Positions 51,440 to 59,903 of a DNA stretch of 64,000 nucleotides are shown in pieces. The position numbers were made by a program, and so were the translations under genes. Within the stretch, counting starts at the first letter, position 1, and the number at the start of each line of letters is the position of its first letter. The DNA comes from Candidatus Latescibacterota bacterium (GTDB lineage: Bacteria > Latescibacterota > UBA2968 > UBA8231), in the NCBI GenBank assembly GCA_022820485.1, contig JAJEFJ010000031.1:1-64000 (forward strand), written 5' to 3'. The notes under the pieces were generated by a model that was not told the origin of the DNA, ran no database searches, and worked only from the letters and a program-made list of their open reading frames with translations.

Positions 51440-52405
51440 GTGTTCCTACCGGAAGCTTTTCGCGACCGCTTGCAGGCCATCCTCCCAGCCGAGCACTTTG
51501 CCACCTGCTGGCAGAGCTTGGCCGCTGAGCAGCCTACGGCCTTCCGCGCCAACGCACTCAAGGGCACGCCTGACGCGCTCGTGGCCGAGCTAACGGCGGA
51601 GGGCTTTGCGCTGACGCCGCTCGCTTGGAAGGCCGACGCCTTTGTCGTCCCGGCTACCCAACGCCGCGCCCTCACCGAATGCGCGGCCTACCGCGAAGGC
51701 CGGCTCTACATCCAAAACCCCTCCAGCATGGTACCGCCGATTCTCCTGTCGCCGCAAAGCGAAGAGTGCATTCTCGACCTCGGAGCCGCCCCAGGCAGCA
51801 AGACCTTGCAGCTCGCCGAGCTGATGGACAATCAAGGAAGCATCTGGGCTGTGGAGTCCGTGCGCGGCCGCTTCTTTCGCCTGCGGGACAACCTAGCGCG
51901 GCACGGAGCCGAAAACGTGCAAACCCATCTCGCCGACGGAACCCGCATCTGGCGTCGCCATCCAGAGCGCTTCGACCGCGTGCTCCTCGATGCGCCATGC
52001 TCGTCCGAAGGGCGATTCCGCGCCGATGCTCCCAAGACCTATGCCTATTGGAGCCAGAAGAAGATCGCCGAGGCCAGCCGCAAACAGCGGCGGCTCTGCT
52101 ACTCAGCCGTGCAATGCCTCAAGCCGGGCGGGGTGTTGGTCTATTCGACCTGCACCTTCGCACCCGAAGAAAACGAGGCCATCATCAACCGAGTGCTGCG
52201 GCAATTCGCCGATGCCCTAACCGTCGAGGACATCGCACTGCCTTTTGCCAATGCGGTGTCGGGCTTGAGCGAGTGGCGGGGGAAGGCATTTGATGCCCAA
52301 GTACAGCGAGCTAAGCGGATTTTACCGCTGGAGGGAATGGAGGGGTTTTTCGTGTGTCGATTGCGTAAGACGGCGAGTACAGTTAGCGACCTACCTCAGC
52401 GCTAA
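51440..52405 (+). CDS. RsmB/RsmF-type SAM-dependent RNA (cytosine-5) methyltransferase
   Basis: A 321-residue enzyme. GTG at 51440 is used because the frame upstream overlaps the PhyH gene. ILDLGAAPGSKTLQLAEL is SAM motif I, LLDAPCSSEGRFR (catalytic Cys after Pro) is motif IV, and VYSTCTFAPEENEAIINRVL carries the second Cys of motif VI. It lacks the N-terminal NusB-like domain of RsmB, so it is closer to RsmF/NOP-type, methylating rRNA or tRNA. The 3' end overlaps the convergent TonB receptor by 23 bases. Confidence 0.85.
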   Translation: MFLPEAFRDRLQAILPAEHFATCWQSLAAEQPTAFRANALKGTPDALVAELTAEGFALTPLAWKADAFVVPATQRRALTECAAYREGRLYIQNPSSMVPPILLSPQSEECILDLGAAPGSKTLQLAELMDNQGSIWAVESVRGRFFRLRDNLARHGAENVQTHLADGTRIWRRHPERFDRVLLDAPCSSEGRFRADAPKTYAYWSQKKIAEASRKQRRLCYSAVQCLKPGGVLVYSTCTFAPEENEAIINRVLRQFADALTVEDIALPFANAVSGLSEWRGKAFDAQVQRAKRILPLEGMEGFFVCRLRKTASTVSDLPQR

Positions 52406-54479
52406 GCCCCAAGCGCCAAGTCCGGCCCGCAGCGGGTTCGAAGAAGCGCCCGCCAAAGGCGTTGGGAACCACTGAGCCGTTGTACCGGGCATCAAACAAG
52501 TTATCGACCGCGACAAAGGGCCTCGCTGCGCGATAGTCAATCCCCAAGCGCAGATCGACTCGCAGGTACGCACCATTGAAAAACTCGTCGGACGCGGCGT
52601 CGCTGCCGGGCGGCGGGCCGTTGAAATCATTGGCCCAGTAGCGGCCAACCCGCTCTAATTCGATCTCGGCAAACAGACCCTGCGGGCTGTCGTAGCTCAG
52701 CGCGGCGAAGAGCCGATGGCGCGGCACGCCCGGCACCTCGTTGCCAGCGAGCTGAACAAGTTCACCGTCGGTCTCAACCTCGTAGTCCTCAAAAACGTAG
52801 TCGCCAAAAGTGTACGCGAGGGTGGTCCGCAGCCCCGAGACCGGCACCGCCGAAAGCGAGAGCTCCAACCCCCGGTTGCGCGCTTGACCGGCGTTGCGGA
52901 AGTAAATCTCCTCGCTGTCTTCACTCTCGACCTGAAAGGGAATCAGCGCGTCGGCGATCTGGAGTTGATACAAGGCGACCTCCAGATCCAAGCGCGCCCG
53001 GCGCACGTGGCGGCGCAATCCCGTCTCCAACCCGAGGACGCGCTCAGGGCCTAGATCCGGGTTGAAGCCGCCCTCGCCGCTGGGCCGGTTGCCCAACTCA
53101 GAGGTCGTGGGCGTCTGGAAGGCCGTGGCAACATGGGCGTACCAGCGCGAGAAGGGATCGAGGCGGTACACCATGCCCACCATCGGACTGAACTGGCCCA
53201 TGTCACGCGAATTATCGTCCACGGCAAATCGGTAGCGGTCGTAGCGCCCCCCTACGGTCGCAGTCAGCGCATCACCCAAATCTCTCTCCACGGAGACAAA
53301 GGGCCCGAAACTCCGCACCTGTTCCTCCTGATCCACTTGGCTATCGCCGTATTGCACGAGTGCGAAGACGCGCTCGTCTTCTACTCGCACGCCCTCGGGC
53401 AAGCCCTCGTTGGCAAACTCGCGGCGGTCGTCGCGTTGGAAGTCCAAGTCGAGGCCAGTCACGAGGCGCGTACTGGCCCAAGCAAATTGGTGCTCGCTGC
53501 GCAGGCCGCCAGCGCGGCGGTCGAGCTCAATGATGCGGCCTGGAATGGGGTTTTTGAGCGCGCGGCCAACGCCGTACAGCACGAGGCTCGACGCGCGATG
53601 GTGCTGTGCGTGCGGCGGGCGATATTCGAGACGAATGCCGCCTTGGCCCTGCTGCACCTGCTTGGATGCCCCCTGCCCTACCACAAATCCGCGTGCGCTG
53701 CGTGGACTGGTGCGCACAGGTTCCGCAGCGAGCGAACTCGGATTGAACAAGTACGGAGCATCGTACAAATGCAGTAGAAGCGTCAACTCAGTATTAGGAG
53801 TGAGAGCGTGGCCGACGAGTGCGTTGAGGCTGCGAGCGCGGGCGTCGGCATGGTCGCGATAGCCCTCGCTGCGCAGCTCGTACAAGCTGGCGAACGCATG
53901 AGTATTATCAGTTCGCCCCGCAAGACTCGTCTGCGCGCGGAACAGGCCGTTGCTGCCGGCGATCAAGCGCGGCTCCACGCGCCAAGCCTCCTCAGCCGGA
54001 GCTTGGGTGTGGGCTGCGAGCACGCCGCCGCCCGCATTGCCGTACAGCGAAGAACTGGGACCGCGCAGAACCTCAATGCGTCCGGTTGACCCCAAGTCGA
54101 GGTTGTTGAGCTGGCTCTGGCCGTCGGGCATGGTCAGGGGAATGCCGTCGAGCAAGACCTTGATCCCACGCACGCCAAACGCCGCGCGTGCGCCCAAGCC
54201 TCGCACACTGAGCCGATCGCCTTGAGACAGGTTGTGGCGGTTGGCGATGAACAGCCCAGGCACCGGACGCAGCGACTCGGCCAGCGAGAGCCCGGGCCGG
54301 GCGCGCCCGACCTCAGCGATCACGGTCGTAGCCAGCGGCAAATCAAATCCCTCGCGAGGCGCGCGTGTCGCCGTGATTTCGATGGGGGACATTTGGTAGC
54401 GGGGTTCAGGATCGTCGGCGCGAGCGGCTGCGGCGATCAGGATTAGCGTTAGGCACTGGATTAACTGATTTTTTTTCAT
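52383..54479 (-). CDS. TonB-dependent outer-membrane receptor
   Basis: A 698-residue protein with a signal peptide (MKKNQLIQCLTLILIAAAARA). The TonB box region (EITATRA), plug domain (SVRGLGARAAFGVRGIKVLLDGIPLTM; VLRGPSSSLYGNAGGG) and long barrel are typical. The C-terminus FEPAAGRTWRLGLSAEVGR is as expected for the last strand. It could take up siderophores, cobalamin or oligosaccharides; no riboswitch or Fur box was recognised upstream. Convergent with the methyltransferase. Confidence 0.92.
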   Translation of the reverse strand: MKKNQLIQCLTLILIAAAARADDPEPRYQMSPIEITATRAPREGFDLPLATTVIAEVGRARPGLSLAESLRPVPGLFIANRHNLSQGDRLSVRGLGARAAFGVRGIKVLLDGIPLTMPDGQSQLNNLDLGSTGRIEVLRGPSSSLYGNAGGGVLAAHTQAPAEEAWRVEPRLIAGSNGLFRAQTSLAGRTDNTHAFASLYELRSEGYRDHADARARSLNALVGHALTPNTELTLLLHLYDAPYLFNPSSLAAEPVRTSPRSARGFVVGQGASKQVQQGQGGIRLEYRPPHAQHHRASSLVLYGVGRALKNPIPGRIIELDRRAGGLRSEHQFAWASTRLVTGLDLDFQRDDRREFANEGLPEGVRVEDERVFALVQYGDSQVDQEEQVRSFGPFVSVERDLGDALTATVGGRYDRYRFAVDDNSRDMGQFSPMVGMVYRLDPFSRWYAHVATAFQTPTTSELGNRPSGEGGFNPDLGPERVLGLETGLRRHVRRARLDLEVALYQLQIADALIPFQVESEDSEEIYFRNAGQARNRGLELSLSAVPVSGLRTTLAYTFGDYVFEDYEVETDGELVQLAGNEVPGVPRHRLFAALSYDSPQGLFAEIELERVGRYWANDFNGPPPGSDAASDEFFNGAYLRVDLRLGIDYRAARPFVAVDNLFDARYNGSVVPNAFGGRFFEPAAGRTWRLGLSAEVGR

Positions 54480-54489
54480 AGCATTATTA

Positions 54490-54536
54490 TGACGTTACGC
54501 ATTTTCCTTGTCATGCTGAGCGGAGCGAAGCATCCC
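54490..54536. repeat. solitary element end plus widespread CATGCTGAGCGGAGC-type repeat
   Basis: TGACGTTACGCA at 54490-54501 matches the left end of the 101-bp element. It is followed at 54507-54536 by CTTGTCATGCTGAGCGGAGC and GAAGCATCCC, a partly self-complementary sequence of a type found dispersed in many bacterial genomes. No second inverted end was seen nearby. Confidence 0.5.
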
Positions 54537-54618
54537 ATACTTAAGAAGCCGTACATAATCAGTTTCTAAAGAACACCACGAAGAAATACAGACGCAAACC
54601 GGGAATTAGGACCAAGCC

Positions 54619-55083
54619 ATGAGCATGGGAATCGCCCTACTGCTGTTGCTAGGCGGATGCTTTGCCGCAGAGGACGGACCAAGCGGCGCAGTAGAAGCCC
54701 TGCGCAGCGAGGTGGAGTTTGTCGAGGACGCGGGATTGGAGGGCAGCGTGTCGATCGACAGCTTGACTTGGTTGCCGTTTTTTCCAGAGCCGGGATTCGG
54801 GGGAACAGCGGAATTCGAGGGGGCCTTTGCGGCCGTGTTTAGCAATGTCGGCGACGCCACCGTGTGGGTGCGCTACGACTTGCGGTTTTTCGACCAAGAG
54901 GAATTTCTAATCGACGCGTTTATACCGTTTGGGCAACCGGTAATCCTCAGCGCCGGGGAAACGCGCCGCGTGGAAGGAGATTTTCTAATTCGCACCGACG
55001 ACCCGCGCGATTTTGAACGACTCGCCCTAATGAAGCTCGTAGCGCACATCAGGCGACCTTCTCAATTAGGAATTAGGAACTGA
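54619..55083 (+). CDS. lipoprotein of unknown function
   Basis: A 154-residue protein with a lipobox LLLGGCFA at the N-terminus (Cys at about residue 14), so it is probably anchored in a membrane after LspA processing. The body has beta-rich segments (FAAVFSNVGDATVWVRYDLRFFDQE; PVILSAGETRRVEGDFLI) resembling a small Ig-like fold. Its last codons (QLGIRN) come from the AATTAGG repeat array that begins at 55063, and the stop TGA is supplied by that array. The original C-terminus may thus have been altered. No function assigned. Confidence 0.6.
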   Translation: MSMGIALLLLLGGCFAAEDGPSGAVEALRSEVEFVEDAGLEGSVSIDSLTWLPFFPEPGFGGTAEFEGAFAAVFSNVGDATVWVRYDLRFFDQEEFLIDAFIPFGQPVILSAGETRRVEGDFLIRTDDPRDFERLALMKLVAHIRRPSQLGIRN

Positions 55084-55129
55084 GAATTAGGAATTACCCC
55101 GCCCTAATTCGTAATTCCTAATTCCTAAC
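55063..55129. repeat. AATTAGG/AATTCCT short repeat array
   Basis: Degenerate direct and inverted copies of AATTAGG and AATTCCT run from the end of the lipoprotein gene into the left end of the 101-bp element copy 2. More copies follow the element at 55233-55249. Confidence 0.6.
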
Positions 55130-55230
55130 TGACGTTACGCAGTCGCTCTATATCTTGCGGATTATCAAAGCCTGTTGACCCAAGATATTGGGGCGAAATT
55201 GCGGATTTGCTGGAAAACTGCGTAACATCA
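55130..55230. mobile_element. 101-bp MITE-like element, copy 2
   Basis: The ends are TGACGTTACGCAGT and ACTGCGTAACATCA, inverted repeats with one mismatch, extendable to 17 bp (AACTGACG... to ...CATCAGTT at 55127-55233). The interior matches copy 1 at 12414-12514 closely, including CCTGTTGACCCAAGATATTG and GGGCGAAATTG. Both copies are 101 bases between the outer ends. No coding capacity. Confidence 0.75.
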
Positions 55231-55246
55231 GTTCCTAATTCCTAAT

Positions 55247-56047
55247 TCAAAACGCCACAAAGCCCCCACAAACCGGAATGCACTGCCCAGTGACGTAATC
55301 CGACAGGTCGGACGCCAAAAACTCCACCACTTTAGCGCAGTCCTCGGGCGTGCCCAAGCGGCGGAGAGGAATCTGCGACTCTAAGCGCTGGCGCGATTCC
55401 TCGCTGTTGCGGCCCTGGGCCACGGCGCGGGACGACAAAATTAGGCCCGGGGCAATGCAGTTGACGTGGATGCCATACGGGCCTAGCTCGGCGGCGAGTA
55501 CCCGCGTGTAGTGGACGATACCGGCCTTGGCCACCTTGTAGGGCATCCCACCGCCGTCGCGTCCGCTCCACAGCCCCGCTTGCGAGGCCACGTTGATGAT
55601 TTTGCCGGATTGGGCCTCCTTCATCGCCGCGCTGACCGCTTGACAGCAGTGGATGGTGGCGGTGAGGTTGATGTCCATGATGTAGCGGTAGTGGTCTTCT
55701 CCAGCCAAGGAGGCGGCTTGTTCCTCGTGCGAGCGCAAGTTGCCGCCGGCGTTGTTGACCAGTATGTCGATGCGGCCAAAAGTATCGAGTCCCTCGGCGA
55801 CCAAGGCATCTACTGCTTGGCGGTCGGTGACATCCACGGCAATGCCCACGGCGCGGCGACCGAGGTTGACGACTTCGGCTTCCACAGTCTCGGCCGCGAG
55901 TTCTTCGCCGTATTCGCGCGCGGCCTGCAGGTCTATGTCGGCGATGATAACGTCCGCGCCCAAGCGAGCCAGATGGAGGACGTAAGCGCGACCCAAGCCG
56001 CGCGCACCACCCGTGATGAGAGCAACCTTGCCTTCAAGCGACATCAA
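55247..56047 (-). CDS. short-chain dehydrogenase/reductase (SDR)
   Basis: A 266-residue classical SDR. ITGGARGLGRAYVLHLA is the cofactor loop, DIDLQAAREY follows, NNAGGN is present, and the catalytic residues are Ser in INVASQAG and YKVAKAG (Lys with Tyr four before). Closing motif SDYVTGQCIPVCGGF. Probable oxidoreductase of a sugar, hydroxy acid or fatty substrate. The 3' end is 17 bases from the element copy 2. Confidence 0.86.
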   Translation of the reverse strand: MMSLEGKVALITGGARGLGRAYVLHLARLGADVIIADIDLQAAREYGEELAAETVEAEVVNLGRRAVGIAVDVTDRQAVDALVAEGLDTFGRIDILVNNAGGNLRSHEEQAASLAGEDHYRYIMDINLTATIHCCQAVSAAMKEAQSGKIINVASQAGLWSGRDGGGMPYKVAKAGIVHYTRVLAAELGPYGIHVNCIAPGLILSSRAVAQGRNSEESRQRLESQIPLRRLGTPEDCAKVVEFLASDLSDYVTGQCIPVCGGFVAF

Positions 56048-56196
56048 AAATCTCCTTTTCCAAATAATTAGGACACGACATCAATCGTCGGCAATCCACG
56101 AAGAGCCAAGAGAATTGGATAAAACTTGCATGACAAGAGGAGCGTTTGGCAAATTAGGTGCTAGCGAATGCGCGTTACCTAACAGAAAGAGGTCGA

Positions 56197-57579
56197 ATGG
56201 CAGAGCAAATCGGTGCAATCATTGAACAGGGGCCAGAGGACTGGCAGATCGTACAACAGGACGAGCGTGGGGAAGGAAGGATTGAGCTAGAGGGTCGATG
56301 GAAGTTTGAAACGCCCGGACAAGTGGAGGTGCGCTTGGTGTGGGAGGATACAGGGGTGGCCGTTGCGGCCGGTTTGGACTGGCAGGCGGTACCGACAGCG
56401 GAGGATGGTACTTGGAAAGGTGCTTTGAAACGCATACCCGCAGGAGGGCTTTACCGGCTGGAGACGCGGTTGCGGACGGCGGACAACCCGGCTGGGGAAT
56501 GGTCGCCGCGCGGGGATATGCGGCACTTTTTGGGGGTAGGCGATTTGTGGGTGATTGCCGGGCAGAGCAATTCGGCCGGATACGGACGCGGACCGTACGA
56601 GGATCCAGTCGAGTTGGGGGTCCATCTGTTTAGGAACAGCGAGCACTGGGCACTGGCGACGCACCCGATGAACGAATCGACCGCTACCCAACACGCAGTG
56701 AACCGCGAGGCCGCCAACCCAGGGCATTCGCCCTACCTGCAATTTGGCCGCACGCTCAAAAGAGTGCTCGCGCACCCAGTGGGTTTAGTACAGACGGCAT
56801 TGGGAGGCTCTCCGCTCACTCGTTGGAACCCCGGCGAGCCTGGGGCGGCGGATTTGTTCGACAATATGGTGCAGTGCGTGGACAAGGTCGGAGGAACGGT
56901 CCGGGGTATTGTGTGGTACCAAGGGGAAAGCGATGCGGGGACCGACGCGGACGCGACCAGTTACGCGCAGCGGTTCCAGCAAGCAGTCGCCGCCTGGCGG
57001 GAGGCCCTTGCCGATGCGGAGTTGCCGGTGCTCACCGTGCAGCTAAACCGCGTGTACCAACCCGCCGACCCGGATGCCGATCGGCACTGGAGCCAAGTGC
57101 GCGAGGCCCAGCGGCAGGTGGCGCGGCAAGTGCCGGGCATAGGTGTGGTGCCCGCACTCGACTTGCCGCTTGCCGATCTGATCCACACCAGTCCCGCCGG
57201 CAACATGCTCTTGGGCGAGCGGTTGGCGCAGGCGGCTTTGGGGCTGGTCTATGGCCAAGTAGTAGCTTGGCAAGCACCGGATTTAGCGGCGGCCCGGCGG
57301 CGGGAGGACCGCGTCGAATTGGAGTTTACTGCCGTCGAGAGCCGGATGGACAGCATCGACTTAGAGGCCAATAGCTTCCGGGTCGAGGATGAAGCCGGCG
57401 AGGTGCCAATCGCAGCGGTGGTCTATCCCCAGGACCACCGCGTCGAACTGATCTTGGAGCGGCCTTTGCAAGGGGCGGCTAGGGTTCACGGCGGCTACGG
57501 CAAGGATCCAGCGACCGTGCCAGCGGATATGGAGCGATTCTTGCCCATGTTGGGCTTTTGGGGCGTGGAGATTGTCTGA
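56197..57579 (+). CDS. sialate O-acetylesterase-like SGNH hydrolase
   Basis: A 460-residue protein starting at the ATG at 56197 (AGAGG upstream). After an N-terminal beta-sandwich-like segment, WVIAGQSNSAGYG contains the nucleophile Ser of SGNH/SASA esterases. IVWYQGESDAG is the block-III-like motif and the C-terminal DLIHTSPAGNMLLGE carries the probable catalytic Asp-x-x-His. Removes acetyl groups from sialic acids or other sugars. No signal peptide is visible. The following gene starts inside its stop codon (TGATG). Confidence 0.8.
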   Translation: MAEQIGAIIEQGPEDWQIVQQDERGEGRIELEGRWKFETPGQVEVRLVWEDTGVAVAAGLDWQAVPTAEDGTWKGALKRIPAGGLYRLETRLRTADNPAGEWSPRGDMRHFLGVGDLWVIAGQSNSAGYGRGPYEDPVELGVHLFRNSEHWALATHPMNESTATQHAVNREAANPGHSPYLQFGRTLKRVLAHPVGLVQTALGGSPLTRWNPGEPGAADLFDNMVQCVDKVGGTVRGIVWYQGESDAGTDADATSYAQRFQQAVAAWREALADAELPVLTVQLNRVYQPADPDADRHWSQVREAQRQVARQVPGIGVVPALDLPLADLIHTSPAGNMLLGERLAQAALGLVYGQVVAWQAPDLAAARRREDRVELEFTAVESRMDSIDLEANSFRVEDEAGEVPIAAVVYPQDHRVELILERPLQGAARVHGGYGKDPATVPADMERFLPMLGFWGVEIV

Positions 57580-58295
57580 TGATTATGGTACGCGCAAGTA
57601 TCTTATCGGCTGCCCTGCTGTTCGGCAGCGCTGGGGCGCAGACGAATCTGGTAGGTTCCTGGGAGAGCTGCCAGAGCGAGTTGGGCTCCTTCGTAGAGCA
57701 CTTCTATATCGAGTTCAATAGCAATGGGCGCTTCCGCCGCGTCGCGCTGCGGGACGATTCCGAGCGGCCGGTAACAGAAGATCAAGGCCAGTACGAAGCC
57801 GCTAACGGCATTGTTACCCTGCGCTATACCGCCAACGTCAGCGGGGTGCTGGCCGAACAAAGCGAGACGGTGCCCTTCCAGCTAGAGGACGACACCCTGT
57901 ATTGGGGAGCCGAACCCGCAATCGCCTTGGCGCGAGCACAGGAACTAGGCGACGAACTATTGGGTCGGTGGGGCATCGTCAATTTTGCCGATGGGACGCT
58001 GGCCGGACACGTGGTCTTCCGGGCCGATGGAACCTACGAGCTAGAATTGGGTGGCGTCGGGCACAGCGGGGTGTGGTCGCGAGCGGGGTCGGGCGTAGTC
58101 CACTGGCCGACCACTGCCGATGAAGCCGGGGTCGTTGGGTTGCCGGCGGTGTGGACCAATGTGCGCGTCGAGGGCGACCAGCTCTTCTACGACATCGCCT
58201 GTAGTTTCACCGTTGAAGCCGTGCGGTTGGCCACGGCTGTGGCGGAGGTGTCTTGGGGGGCGATCAAGCACCGTCTCGCAGGCCCGCCAAAATAG
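57579..58295 (+). CDS. exported protein with two lipocalin-like segments, function unknown
   Basis: A 238-residue protein with a signal peptide (MIMVRASILSAALLFGSAGAQT). LVGSWESCQSELGSF near residue 28 and LLGRWGIVNFADGTLAGHVVF near residue 130 look like two related beta-barrel starts of lipocalin type. The ATG at 57579 overlaps the esterase stop, so the genes are probably co-translated. The 3' end overlaps the convergent oxidoreductase by 32 bases. Confidence 0.6.
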   Translation: MIMVRASILSAALLFGSAGAQTNLVGSWESCQSELGSFVEHFYIEFNSNGRFRRVALRDDSERPVTEDQGQYEAANGIVTLRYTANVSGVLAEQSETVPFQLEDDTLYWGAEPAIALARAQELGDELLGRWGIVNFADGTLAGHVVFRADGTYELELGGVGHSGVWSRAGSGVVHWPTTADEAGVVGLPAVWTNVRVEGDQLFYDIACSFTVEAVRLATAVAEVSWGAIKHRLAGPPK

Positions 58296-59217
58296 CCGTC
58301 GCAAGCTCCATCGTCGCGATGGCCTCGTCCAAGTCCGCAGCCGGCGGGCCGATGGGACGACCGGCCTTAATGCAGTCGAAGAAGTGGGCGGCCTGTGCTA
58401 GGGTGCTGTCCGTACCCTCCTTTTGCAAGTGCTTGCGCTCCCCGTCGCAGACCAACTCGCAGGTGGAAATCCCCTCTATATAGGCTGAGATGTCGCGGCC
58501 GTGGATTTCGTAGCGCTCTAGGCGGGCGTCGGTGGTGTAGTTGGCGCAGATCTGGGCGACGCAGTCGTTTTCAAAGACGACCAACGCGGCGTGGACGTCC
58601 TTGTAGGCGGATGCGCGCCGGACAAAGCTGTGGACTTCGGCGACCGGCGCTCCACCCAAGTGGCGCACCAGATCAATCGCGTGGATCGGGCTTTCGAGCA
58701 GCATGTTGTCCATGACGATTTCGGGAAAGCGGCCACCGGCGATAAAACCGCTCATGCTCTTGTGGAACTCGCCGACTAGCTGGTAGATCGGGCCGCGAGA
58801 CTCGATCTCCCCGCGCACCTGCAAGACCAACGGATCAAAGCGGCGATTCCAACCGACCATGCCACGGGCACCGCTGGCCTCAGCAGCCTCTTTCAGAGCG
58901 CGGGTCTGGTCCAAACTCATACCCGGCGGCTTCTCCAGCAGAGTATCGATCCCTCGCTCCAAGCACGGCAGGGCCGCCTCGGCATTGAGATGGGCCGGGG
59001 TCGCGACGATCGCCGCGGCCAATTCCTCGGCGTCGAGCATAGCCTCTACGTCCGCGTAGCGGCGTTCGATGCCCCACTCGTCGCCGACCTGTTCGCGGCT
59101 TGCCGCAACCGGATCGCAGACGGCGACCAACTCGACGTCCTCCAGCTCATGCAGGGCGCGCACGTGGCCGCGACCGCGACCGCCGCAGCCAATTAATCCA
59201 ACAGGTATATTCGCCAT
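58264..59217 (-). CDS. Gfo/Idh/MocA-family oxidoreductase
   Basis: A 317-residue dehydrogenase with a clean Rossmann start PVGLIGCGGRGRGHVRAL and catalytic-site motif DTLLEKPPGMSLDQTRAL. SPIHAIDLVRHLGG supplies the conserved D..H region. Third member of this family in the window, but not closely similar to the others. Substrate unknown. The 3' end overlaps the gene at 57579 by 32 bases. Confidence 0.87.
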   Translation of the reverse strand: MANIPVGLIGCGGRGRGHVRALHELEDVELVAVCDPVAASREQVGDEWGIERRYADVEAMLDAEELAAAIVATPAHLNAEAALPCLERGIDTLLEKPPGMSLDQTRALKEAAEASGARGMVGWNRRFDPLVLQVRGEIESRGPIYQLVGEFHKSMSGFIAGGRFPEIVMDNMLLESPIHAIDLVRHLGGAPVAEVHSFVRRASAYKDVHAALVVFENDCVAQICANYTTDARLERYEIHGRDISAYIEGISTCELVCDGERKHLQKEGTDSTLAQAAHFFDCIKAGRPIGPPAADLDEAIATMELATAILAGLRDGA

Positions 59218-59279
59218 AGATAGCTCCTTTTAGTACCTAGGGACCGATTTAGTTTCCCTCTCCAGATAGCGCAAGTGCA

Positions 59280-59552
59280 TCAACCACGCATCTTTCTGGC
59301 ACTCTCGAAGTCCTTTTCCAACTCTTCACGGGTTAAGTTCGCAACAGGAACTTGGTACGACTTCAAAATATCAAAAAAAGCCACTCTGCCTAGGCCAGCG
59401 AGTTCTGCGGCTCGCCCTGAGGATAAGCGACCAATTTCATAAAGCTTTGCTGCCAAAAGTATTCGTGCTTCCTGTGCAAATTCATCAGGGGTTTCTTTTA
59501 GCGCATTCAGGATGTTGGCAGGGCATTCAATCTTTATATCTACAGACGACAT
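59280..59552 (-). CDS. UPF0175-family antitoxin-like protein
   Basis: A 90-residue helix-rich protein. ARILLAAKLYEIGRLSSGRAAELAGLGRVAFFDIL, with the conserved SSGRAAELAGL and LGRVAF turns, is the UPF0175 signature. Members usually precede a PIN-like DUF3368 toxin; none is present on either side, so this looks like an orphan. AT-richer than neighbours. Confidence 0.8.
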   Translation of the reverse strand: MSSVDIKIECPANILNALKETPDEFAQEARILLAAKLYEIGRLSSGRAAELAGLGRVAFFDILKSYQVPVANLTREELEKDFESARKMRG

Positions 59553-59747
59553 CTTGGGCCTCCGACGGGCGGCGAGGGCGGTTATGCCTTAGCTTACATC
59601 AGAAAACATACGGGGGAGATAAAGGCGTTGTCAACGGAGCATTTAGTGCAGCAGTAAGCCTGTCGTTGGTCGGGATGCGATCTTGAAAACTATCGACAGA
59701 AAGGGCTCCTGGTAGGGCCATAAACGCCTCTTTCCCACCAAAGCAAA
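59553..59747. other. gap without recognised gene
   Basis: Apart from the tRNA terminator at its right end, this stretch upstream of the UPF0175 gene shows no convincing gene. Short open frames here overlap the tRNA or lack start signals. Confidence 0.5.
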
Positions 59748-59776
59748 ACGGGCTACGTCTTTTGACGTAACCCGTT
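59748..59776 (-). terminator. intrinsic terminator after tRNA-Arg
   Basis: AACGGGCTACGTC and GACGTAACCCGTT form a 13-bp stem with one mismatch and a 3-base loop. Read on the minus strand it is followed by TTTTGCTTT, and on the plus strand by a T-run, so it may work in both directions. It lies 12 bases beyond the tRNA 3' end. Confidence 0.72.
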
Positions 59777-59787
59777 GTTTTTAATGG

Positions 59788-59861
59788 CGCACCCACAGGG
59801 ACTCGAACCCCGAACCTTCTGATCCGTAGTCAGGTGCTCTATCCAATTGAGCTATGGGTGC
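59788..59861 (-). tRNA. tRNA-Arg (anticodon ACG)
   Basis: A 74-base cloverleaf: acceptor stem GCACCCA/TGGGTGC, D-arm TAGCTCAATTGGATAGAGCA, anticodon loop CTACGGA with anticodon ACG at 59825-59827, and T-arm GGGTTCGAGTCCC. Discriminator base G; CCA is not encoded. ACG reads CGN Arg codons after deamination of the first base by TadA. Confidence 0.95.
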
Positions 59862-59874
59862 AAAGCAGTGTCAT

Positions 59875-59903
59875 AAAATAGACTCCGCCCCCATACTCGT
59901 CAA
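59875..59903 (-). promoter_or_regulatory. promoter of tRNA-Arg
   Basis: On the minus strand TTGACG (59903-59898) and TATTTT (59880-59875) are separated by exactly 17 bases. Transcription would begin about 7 bases before the tRNA. The -35 overlaps the stop codon of thrC. Confidence 0.7.

Noticed and set aside
59599..59796. Short minus-strand frame ending near 59599
   Set aside because: It begins inside the tRNA and terminator and has no recognised family or ribosome-binding site.
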